DNA of 10,136 bases from Streptomyces sp. WM6378. Its GTDB lineage: Bacteria > Actinomycetota > Actinomycetes > Streptomycetales > Streptomycetaceae. The position numbers were made by a program, and so were the translations under genes. The stretch lies in assembly GCF_001279695.1 (NCBI RefSeq), contig NZ_LGDD01000051.1:1086-11221 (forward strand), read 5' to 3'. Positions 1 to 5,724 of the stretch are shown one piece after another (position 1 is the stretch's first letter; the number at the start of each line of letters is the position of its first letter). A model generated the notes under the pieces. It saw nothing but the letters and a program-made list of their open reading frames with translations, searched no databases and was not told the DNA's origin.

Positions 1-838
<838 letters not shown>

Positions 839-845
839 GCGGTAT

Positions 846-999
846 AGCCGATGGCGGCCCGCTGTGCCCTGTCCTCAAGCGAAGAACTCCACGGCCTGCC
901 CCTGCGGTTCGCGTCTGCTCCTTCGCGTCACAGCACGGTCACCAGCTTCCGGAACAGCCTCGGCCTGAGGCCGGTGAACGGGCCTATCAGGAAGGCTCC
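846..999 (-). pseudogene. IS5-like transposase N-terminal relic
   Basis: Read on the minus strand from about 999 downwards, one frame gives FTGLRPRLFRKLVTVL, a stop (TGA, complement of 928-930), then REGADANRRGRPWSSSLEDR. This resembles the N-terminus of streptomycete IS5-type transposases, whose start resembles LSxRLFRxLVxVL...RRGRPWxLxLEDRVLLVAAYW. Similarity ends after EDR, at the point where the sequence meets the ilvC stop codon. There is no catalytic domain and there is an internal stop, so this is a dead fragment. The assignment rests on remembered family patterns and on a short match; it could be coincidental. Confidence 0.35.
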
Positions 1000-1429
1000 G
1001 ACGCCGTGAGCACACCAGCCACGCCAAGATCAACGCACCGCGGTCAGACGGAGGTCCCCAGTCCATCTCTCGACAAAGACGGACGTTTTTGAGCAATCGT
1101 CAGTACCTGTGGATCAGCGGTTTCTCGGTTGCGAGAAGATCTGAGTCGGGTGTCGACAGCCTCGTAGTGCGGTCGGGTGGCCCGGGGGTGCGAATCCCCC
1201 GGGCCACCCGACCGCGTACGGAGGCCGCCGCCAGCCCGGTGAGTCCTTCGATCGCCCCCCAGGTCGGCCCGGAGAGTCGGCTCAGCGGCGATCGGTGATG
1301 TGATGAGGAGAAGGACCGTCACGTCGGGGTAGTCGTCGTCTTGGCCGTCGTCTCCGGGAATGGCGTTCGACTGGAAGTGGAGGCGGGTCGTGTCGGCGAG
1401 GACAGCGAGGAAGTAGCTGCCGAGAAGGA
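1000..1429. other. Intergenic stretch without a recognisable gene
   Basis: Several frames are open here because of the high GC content, but none gives a recognisable protein. A small hairpin (TTCTCG / CGAGAA around 1122-1138) and the large perfect hairpin at 1169-1215 are the only clear structures. A minus-strand frame continues from the IS256-like relic into 1240-1440 but loses similarity to that family after HLVPLV. The stretch is best read as debris between two transposase relics. Confidence 0.5.
1169..1215. repeat. Perfect 20-bp inverted repeat with 7-nt loop
   Basis: Positions 1169-1188 and 1196-1215 are exact reverse complements, separated by the 7-nt loop TGCGAAT. Two further G-T wobbles could extend the stem (1168/1216 and 1167/1217). 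The top of the hairpin looks like a tRNA T-arm: five G, a loop that differs from the common TTCGAAT at one position, then five C. Below it, GGTGGCC / GGCCACC resembles an acceptor stem stacked directly on it, so the whole has the form of an acceptor/T-arm minihelix with no D, anticodon or variable arm. It could also be a strong factor-independent terminator stem without a U tract, a transposon end, or an attachment-site remnant. Confidence 0.8.
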
Positions 1430-2625
1430 CCAGTGGCACCAGGTGGGCTCGGTGATCGCCCGCCAGCGGGTCTAGGCCGACTCGACCAGCTTAAGACACC
1501 ATGGCATGGCGATGGCGGCAGAGGGCTGCTGGCGCCGCGGGTGCCCCTGGTGCAGAGCTTGACTGTGGAGAGCGTCGACTCAATGGTTCGTGGTCCGCAG
1601 GTTGCCCCAGTGCTCTGGCGGGAGTCGTAGAGCGCCAGCAGCACCTCCTGGACGTCGGCGATCTTCGCGACGGCCTTGGGCCCTTCGACACCGTAGGTCT
1701 TCGCGACCGCCTCGACCACCTTCTCGGCATGCGCGCGGTCCTCGGCGTTGTAGATCTCTTGCATCGCCTTCGTAGCACCCGGCTGAGCGGACTTCGGAAG
1801 AGAGTTCGTGACACTTCTGGCCTCGTCAACCCAGCACCGCTGGTGCCGGGAAGCCGGGAACACCTCGGCGAGCGCCCGCCACATTCCCATCGCGCCGTCG
1901 CCAATCACCAGTTCGGGGTCACTCATGCCGCGGCGCCGACAGTCGCGCAGCAGGTCCGCCCAGGATCCGGTGGTCTCCCGCAGCCTCTCCGCGAGCGCGA
2001 TCAGTTCCTTGGTCCCGTCGACGCGGACGCAGAGCAGGACCAGGACACGCGAGTGCGCCTGCCCGAGCCGAACCCTGGGGTGAACCCCGTCGGCCCACAC
2101 GTAGACGAAGTCGCGGTCGGACAGATCCTAGGCCTGGAGGCGACGTGGTCCTCGCCCCCACTGCTTCGTCAGTCGGGTCACCGTCCGTGCGGACGCCCCG
2201 CCGTGCCGCCCAGGAAGCGCTCCAGTGCGGGCACGAAGTCCCCGGATGACGAGCCGTGCAGGCAGAGCAGCGGCAGGACCTCGCTGACCTTCGGTGACTT
2301 GCGGCACTACGGCGGCGGAATCTTCGAGGAGAACTGCTTCCGCTCACCGGTGGCCTCGTCGACATGCCAGTCGTTCACTCGCGGCGCGATGACCTTGACG
2401 GGTCCGGCCGCGGTGACCACGGTGCGGGGCCGATGGTGGCCTTTGCGAACCACCAACTGGCGCCCACGCTCGTCGGTCTCGGCCGCCAACTCGGCTATGC
2501 GGTGGTTCCACCGCCCCGTCGCCCACCGCCTTGGCCGCCTCGCCGGCACTGTCCGCGGCTGGCTTCGCCGCGCGAGGGCCCTCACTGACCTCTAGCATCG
2601 CCGTGTCATGAATTTCGCGTACCAC
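1425..2625 (-). pseudogene. IS256-family (Mutator-like) transposase, degenerate
   Basis: Minus-strand fragments in different frames reconstruct a streptomycete IS256-family transposase in order. About 2585-2310: IAELAAETDERGRQLVV, TVVTAAGPVKVIAPRVND and ATGERKQFSSKI. About 2305-2200: KSPKVSEVLPLL, HGSSSGDFVPALERFLGG. About 2195-2130: TVTRLTKQW, an in-frame TAG, then DLSDRDFVYVWADGVHP. About 2100-1640: DGTKELIALAERLRE, SWADLLRDCRRRGM, VIGDGAMGMW, RHQRCWVDEA and LPKSAQPGATKAMQEIYNAED. About 1580-1440: IESTLSTVKL, then KLVESA, a stop, TRWRAI and HLVPLV. The two Asp-containing motifs (WADGVH and GDGAMG) are readable, but there are at least four frameshifts and two internal stops, so no functional protein is possible. 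The N-terminal ~60 residues are poorly preserved. I did not find convincing terminal inverted repeats. Confidence 0.9.
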
Positions 2626-2628
2626 GTC

Positions 2629-2915
2629 GACGTGGACACGGGCCTGTTCCCGCCCGCCCCACCCCGCTCGTCGAGGCCCTCAACGCCCTGGGCGAAGCAG
2701 CGCGCGTTACTCGGGCCCGACGGCCCGCCTGGGGCACCGTCAACATGCTCACTGAGGTCAGTGCTCACTCACCGTTGAACACCCCGCGGCAGCAAGCACA
2801 CGAGAGCGACACCGTGAGGACAGCTGGTTACCTGACCGAGCGTACGAAGGCTCGGCCTTCGTGGTCACCGTGAATGACGCGGCCGTGGTCAATCCTGCGT
2901 GTCTGGCAACACGCT
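2629..2915. other. Remnant region without an identifiable gene
   Basis: This stretch lies between the IS256-like relic and the target duplication of the ISAs1 element. A plus-strand frame gives LVEALNALGEAARVTRARRP, which has protein-like composition but no family I recognise, and it soon ends. TGCTCACT occurs twice in close succession at about 2745-2770. If the ISAs1 element and one target copy are removed, the joined sequence around 2911-2925 and 4268-4300 can be read as LVPEGPWEVFREL. That resembles the LVPDxLWExF start of some IS5-like transposases, so the target itself may have been old IS debris. Confidence 0.4.
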
Positions 2916-2925
2916 GGTGCCGGAG
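2916..2925. repeat. Target-site duplication, left copy (ggtgccggag)
   Basis: The ten bases immediately left of the ISAs1 left terminal repeat are identical to the ten bases immediately right of the right terminal repeat (4258-4267). A duplication of 8-10 bp is typical for this family. Identity over all ten bases indicates simple transposition without later rearrangement of the ends. Confidence 0.95.
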
Positions 2926-2944
2926 CAGGGCTAATTCATAGTCC
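2926..2944. repeat. Left terminal inverted repeat of the ISAs1 element
   Basis: The 19 bases here match the reverse complement of 4239-4257 at 17 positions, differing at the 8th and 15th bases. The CAGGG start is typical of ISAs1-family ends. Confidence 0.93.
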
Positions 2945-3009
2945 CGGCGGGCCAGTAAACCCACAGGTCACAGCATCATGACGGTCCATCACAACACCCG
3001 CCCCACACG

Positions 3010-3069
3010 CATCGAAGCTCCGACGATCAAGGGGACCTCCAAGTCGCCCGAACCGTCGGAGCTTCGATG
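3010..3069 (+). promoter_or_regulatory. Hairpin covering the transposase ribosome-binding site and start codon
   Basis: Positions 3010-3025 and 3054-3069 are exact 16-bp reverse complements with a 28-nt loop. The right arm contains GGAG (3058-3061), the only plausible Shine-Dalgarno sequence, and the ATG at 3067-3069, five bases further on. A transcript entering from outside the element would carry both arms and bury the start, whereas one initiated between the arms would not. This is the logic known from IS10 and IS50, where impinging transcripts are poorly translated. The regulatory role is inference; the inverted repeat itself is seen directly. Confidence 0.7.
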
Positions 3070-4215
3070 TGCCGCCAGTCTGCCACGCCCTGCCTGACCA
3101 AGTCGCCCACCCCGGACCAGCGTTCGCTGTCCCAGCTGACCGCACGGCTGACGGCTCTTCCCGACCCCCGCGGCCGCCGCGGCAGGCGCCACCACTTGGT
3201 CAGCATCCTGCTCACTGCCTGCGCGGCTGTCCTGGCGGGTTCGAAGTCCTACGCCGCGATCGGCCAGTGGGCCCGGTCCGCTCCGCAGCACACCCTGGCC
3301 CGCCTCGGCACCCGCACCACCACCATCTTCAACCTCCGTATCCCGCCGTCCACCGCCACCCTCCGCCGGGTGATCATCGCGGTGTGCCCCGGTGGACTGG
3401 CCGACCTTCTTGGCGCCACCCCGGCCGGCACCGCCGCGGTGGCCGTCGACGGCAAGACCGCCCGCGGCTCGCGCACCGAGACCGCCGACGCCGTCCACCT
3501 GCTCTCCGCGCTGACCAGCGACGGCCAGGTGATCTCCCAACTACCCGTGCCGGACAAGACCACCGAGGTCACGGCCTTCGCCGCACTGCTGTCCCCCTTC
3601 GACCTGACCGGCACCGTCGTCACCGCCGACGCCTTGCACACCACCCGCGAACAGGCCCGCCACATCGTCACCGACAAGCAGGCGCACTACTTCCTGGTGG
3701 TCAAGGCCAACCAGCCCACCCTCCACGCGGTGTTGAGGAATCTGCCGTGGAGCAGGTGCCGCGAGGTGGCCTACGACCGCACCTGCGGCCACGGACGCCG
3801 CGAGACCCGCTCAGCCCGTGCGCTGACCATCACCGACCTCGACCTCGGCTTCCCCTTCGCGGTGCAGGCGGTGAAGATCCTGCGACACCGCACCGGACGC
3901 AAGACCGGCAGGACCACCCGGCAGACCATCTACGCGATCACCGACCTCGACTCCCGCCAGGCCCGCCCAGCGGCACTGGGAAAGATCGCTCGGTCCCAGT
4001 GGGGCATCGAGGCCGTCCATCACGTCCGGGACGTGACGTTCAGCGAGGACGCCTCGAAAGTCCGCACCGGGCACGGGCCGGCGAACATGGCCACCTTCCG
4101 GAACCTGGCGATCAACACCCTGCGGACGGCGGGTTACACGAACGTCGCCGCCGGGCTCCGGGAGACCTCCTACGAGCCGTTCACTCGGCCACTCGACCTG
4201 TTGAAACTCCCGTGA
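3067..4215 (+). CDS. ISAs1-family DDE transposase
   Basis: This 382-residue protein is the usual length for ISAs1-family transposases. The N-terminal helical domain carries the family signature [19 protein letters not shown] followed by [16 protein letters not shown]. The RNase-H-fold catalytic triad can be assigned: D128 in [11 protein letters not shown]188 in [10 protein letters not shown] and E315 in [20 protein letters not shown]. The segment [10 protein letters not shown] (about residues 215-224), HGRRETR and the terminal [21 protein letters not shown] are also characteristic. No frameshift or internal stop is present. The ATG at 3067 is chosen because GGAG lies five bases upstream and because similarity begins soon after. 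A second long frame overlapping almost the whole gene is an antiphase artefact of high GC content. Confidence 0.95.
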   Translation: MCRQSATPCLTKSPTPDQRSLSQLTARLTALPDPRGRRGRRHHLVSILLTACAAVLAGSKSYAAIGQWARSAPQHTLARLGTRTTTIFNLRIPPSTATLRRVIIAVCPGGLADLLGATPAGTAAVAVDGKTARGSRTETADAVHLLSALTSDGQVISQLPVPDKTTEVTAFAALLSPFDLTGTVVTADALHTTREQARHIVTDKQAHYFLVVKANQPTLHAVLRNLPWSRCREVAYDRTCGHGRRETRSARALTITDLDLGFPFAVQAVKILRHRTGRKTGRTTRQTIYAITDLDSRQARPAALGKIARSQWGIEAVHHVRDVTFSEDASKVRTGHGPANMATFRNLAINTLRTAGYTNVAAGLRETSYEPFTRPLDLLKLP

Positions 4216-4238
4216 CCTGCAAAGACGTCCCGACCACA

Positions 4239-4257
4239 GGACTTTGAATCAGCCCTG
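4239..4257. repeat. Right terminal inverted repeat of the ISAs1 element
   Basis: This is the inverted partner of 2926-2944, with 17 of 19 positions matching. It ends in CCCTG directly before the right target duplication. The transposase stop codon lies 23 bases upstream of it. Confidence 0.93.
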
Positions 4258-4267
4258 GGTGCCGGAG
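4258..4267. repeat. Target-site duplication, right copy (ggtgccggag)
   Basis: This is an exact copy of 2916-2925 directly outside the right terminal repeat. The two copies define the insertion point of the ISAs1 element. Confidence 0.95.
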
Positions 4268-4403
4268 GGGCCATGGGAGGTCTTCCGGGAGCTGTCCTGC
4301 CGTCACACCGCAGAAAATGCACTGAATATTCCTGCACTCCGTTTGATGCATCCAGGATTCCAAACTCGCAGCTTGGGAACTGGCCTGACCTCAATAATTT
4401 CAA

Positions 4404-4448
4404 ACGTCAGAAAGACGTCAGGTGTATGTCAGAGACGTAGGGCAGAGT
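4404..4448 (+). promoter_or_regulatory. Candidate SARP-type operator and -10 box upstream of the tRNA-like genes
   Basis: Three heptamers, ACGTCAG (4404-4410), ACGTCAG (4415-4421) and ATGTCAG (4426-4432), are spaced exactly 11 bp apart with 4-bp gaps, so they lie on one face of the helix. That is the format bound by Streptomyces antibiotic regulatory proteins, although those sites often contain TCGAG rather than this sequence. Ten bases downstream is CAGAGT (4443-4448), a 5-of-6 match to the streptomycete -10 form TAGPuPuT. Initiation there would begin around 4455 and give a leader of about 40 nt before the first tRNA-like gene. The valanimycin cluster encodes a SARP (VlmI), which fits. The region from about 4300 is clearly richer in A and T than its surroundings, as expected of a promoter. 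The repeat spacing is directly seen; the regulator is inferred. Confidence 0.55.
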
Positions 4449-4493
4449 ATTCATCAACAGCGCGACAGCGATCCAAATCGCAAGAACGCTAGA

Positions 4494-4582
4494 GGAGAGG
4501 TGCCCGTAGTGGCCTATCGGGGGCCGAGCGTCATGCTTGGTCGGGTCTTTGGCCTTCGCAGGTTCGAATCCTGCCCTCTCCG
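4494..4582 (+). tRNA. Class-II, tRNA-Ser-like gene 1 with non-canonical anticodon arm
   Basis: The 89-nt sequence folds as a cloverleaf. Acceptor stem: GGAGAGG / CCTCTCC, seven perfect pairs, then G73 (4582). Positions 8-9: TG. D-stem: CCCG / CGGG, closing TAGTGGCCTAT, a loop that recalls actinobacterial tRNA-Ser. Variable arm 4543-4555: a 5-bp stem with a TTT loop. T-arm: GCAGG / CCTGC with loop TTCGAAT (4563-4569). Long variable arm, G73 and the elbow nucleotides (GG in the D-loop, TTC in the T-loop) fit recognition by SerRS, which does not read the anticodon. The anticodon arm is abnormal. Stem 4522-4529 / 4535-4542 can form eight pairs (including two G-T) and leaves only GTCAT as loop. 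Opening the inner pair gives a 7-nt loop CGTCATG, with G at position 33 and T at 37 instead of the required U33 and usual purine 37. CCA is not encoded. Decoding on the ribosome looks unlikely. Confidence 0.75.
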
Positions 4583-4618
4583 CGCAGTGTCCGTCGGCCT
4601 TTGTGGGTGGGCGGTTTG

Positions 4619-4707
4619 GGAGAGGTGCCCGTAGTGGCCTATCGGGGATCGAGCGTCATGCTTGGTCGGGTCTTTGGCCTTCGCAGGTTCGAATCCTGCC
4701 CTCTCCG
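4619..4707 (+). tRNA. Class-II, tRNA-Ser-like gene 2, near-identical tandem copy
   Basis: This copy starts 125 bp after the first and is identical over 93 bp (through GCGCA at 4707-4711) except for two adjacent bases. GC at 4523-4524 of copy 1 is AT at 4648-4649 here. Both changes fall in the odd anticodon stem and both keep pairing: the G-T pair becomes A-T and the C-G pair becomes T-G. This suggests the extended stem is real and under constraint. All other arms, G73 and the loop nucleotides are unchanged. The 32-36 bp spacer between copies differs from the sequence after copy 2, so only the tRNA-like unit is repeated. The 3' end lies 30 nt before the proposed start codon of the kinase gene, which suggests one primary transcript from which the tRNAs are excised. 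Confidence 0.75.
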
Positions 4708-4737
4708 CGCAACGTCAAATCTCCTTCATTTTCTCTT

Positions 4738-5718
4738 GTGGATCGCGGTGACCTCTTGGGTATCAATGATCTTTCGCACGCTCGAAAATGTCGCGTAGCT
4801 ATCATTGCAAACCCTGCGGCGGGCTCCACTACGCGTGCACATGTTGCCTCGATGGAGTCCTTGTGTGCAAATCTCTCTGGGCAAGTCGACGTCTTTTGGA
4901 CAGAACGCAAAGGGCACGCAGCCGAATATCTCGGCGATCTGTTGAGAGAAGGAGCAGAACACAACGGCGTCCCTGATGTTCTAATCTCTGTCGGTGGAGA
5001 CGGGACCTTAAGGGAGGTTGCGGAAGGCATCTTCCACGGCGCACATCAGCCGTCTTTGATCGTCATGCCGGGCGGAACAGGTAATTCTAATTACCGTGCC
5101 CTGTGGGGTGATATACCGTGGCAGGATGCCTTGCGGGCTTCACTTACTGGTGCTGGCGGCGAACTGCGAAGAATAGACCTCGTCCGCATCGACACTCCGG
5201 AACGACTTGTCATGCTCGGCGTCAGCACGGGGCTCTTCGCGGCAGCGACGGCTGAATCCCGTTCAATATCCGTAGCTGGGCGTGAACGATATCAAGAAGC
5301 TATATCAAGGGTCTTAAAGGTATACGAGCCATATATGGGGCGGGTGCTGGTTGACGGGACAGTCATTCACTCAGGGGCCACCACGCTGGTGAACGTAGGT
5401 GGCGGGCGTCATCGTGCTGGCGTCTACAACGTGCTGCCTCGCTCCCTTCCGGATGACGGGCTCCTGGACGTGTGCGTTCTGGACCCCGCTCTGCCCGCAC
5501 AAACCGCGTTGAAGCTGATGCGAAACGGCGACCATCTGGGACACGCTGGGGTCACCTATGCCCGCGGCACCCAGGTGACGCTGGAACGAACCGATGGAAA
5601 CCCCCTGCACTTCGAAAGCGATGGGGAAGTCGTGGTGAGTGAGCGATCCAGCATCACTGTGAGGATCCTTCCCGGCGCAGTCCCGGTGTTCGCGAACGAC
5701 CAGCGGCCGGGTGGGTGA
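4738..5718 (+). CDS. vlmJ: Diacylglycerol-kinase-family kinase, VlmJ-like
   Basis: The protein has 326 residues if the GTG at 4738 is the start. It belongs to the DAGK / LCB5 / YegS kinase fold: the N-terminal nucleotide-binding domain begins RVAIIANPAAGS (residues 19-30), the catalytic loop is SVGGDGTLREV (84-94), and PGGTGNSNYRAL follows at 111-122. The C-terminal beta domain carries LPRSLPDDGLLDVCVLDP, where DDGLLDV is typical of the family, and HFESDGE. Valanimycin VlmJ belongs to this family and phosphorylates the hydroxyl of valanimycin hydrate with ATP, a small-molecule rather than lipid role. The frame stays open upstream through the second tRNA-like gene, so earlier starts are unlikely. 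GTG 4738 has no good Shine-Dalgarno sequence; TTG 4756 is an alternative. Codon use is much less GC3-rich than in ilvC (several ttt, aat and ata codons), suggesting transfer. It is the first gene of a tight operon. Confidence 0.8.
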   Translation: MDRGDLLGINDLSHARKCRVAIIANPAAGSTTRAHVASMESLCANLSGQVDVFWTERKGHAAEYLGDLLREGAEHNGVPDVLISVGGDGTLREVAEGIFHGAHQPSLIVMPGGTGNSNYRALWGDIPWQDALRASLTGAGGELRRIDLVRIDTPERLVMLGVSTGLFAAATAESRSISVAGRERYQEAISRVLKVYEPYMGRVLVDGTVIHSGATTLVNVGGGRHRAGVYNVLPRSLPDDGLLDVCVLDPALPAQTALKLMRNGDHLGHAGVTYARGTQVTLERTDGNPLHFESDGEVVVSERSSITVRILPGAVPVFANDQRPGG

Positions 5719-5724
5719 CTGGAA

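Larger units (their letters stand above)
2926..4257 (+). mobile_element. Complete ISAs1-family insertion sequence, 1332 bp
   Basis: The element runs from CAGGGCTAATTCATAGTCC (2926-2944) to the inverted copy of CAGGGCTGATTCAAAGTCC at 4239-4257. The terminal repeats match at 17 of 19 positions. A single transposase gene fills most of the element and the flanks carry an exact 10-bp duplication. Intact ends, intact ORF and perfect target duplication point to a recent and probably still functional insertion, in contrast to the decayed IS256-like copy on its left. It sits about 150 bp upstream of the direct repeats and about 235 bp upstream of the tRNA-like genes, so it may have separated the operon from upstream control sequences or brought outward transcription. 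Confidence 0.95.
4494..4711 (+). repeat. Tandem direct repeat of the tRNA-like unit (2 x 93 bp, period 125 bp)
   Basis: Units 4494-4586 and 4619-4711 match at 91 of 93 positions. Near-identity points to a recent duplication or to gene conversion between the copies. The repeat ends four bases after G73, so the duplicated unit is essentially the tRNA-like gene itself. Confidence 0.95.

Noticed and set aside
1501..2595. A 364-codon plus-strand frame across the IS256-like relic
   Set aside because: It is the antisense of a clearly recognisable transposase; its translation has no family-like segments.
3069..4247. A 392-codon frame overlapping the ISAs1 transposase
   Set aside because: It is a Pro/Arg/His-rich antiphase frame of a GC-rich gene with no family similarity; the overlapping frame carries the full transposase.
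4494..4707. The tRNA-like genes as selenocysteine tRNA (selC), because TCA lies in the middle of the 7-nt loop
   Set aside because: Bacterial tRNA-Sec has an 8-bp acceptor stem, an extended D-stem and U33; here the acceptor/T arrangement is 7/5, the D-stem has 4 bp and position 33 is G. Two tandem selC copies beside a SerRS paralogue would also be odd.
4494..4711. The tandem tRNA repeat as attL/attR of an integrated element
   Set aside because: The copies are only 125 bp apart with a 32-bp spacer, leaving no room for an element, and both are full-length rather than 3' fragments.
4537..4737. An N-terminal extension of the kinase starting at 4537
   Set aside because: The frame is open only by chance across both tRNA-like genes; similarity to the kinase family starts after about 4790.
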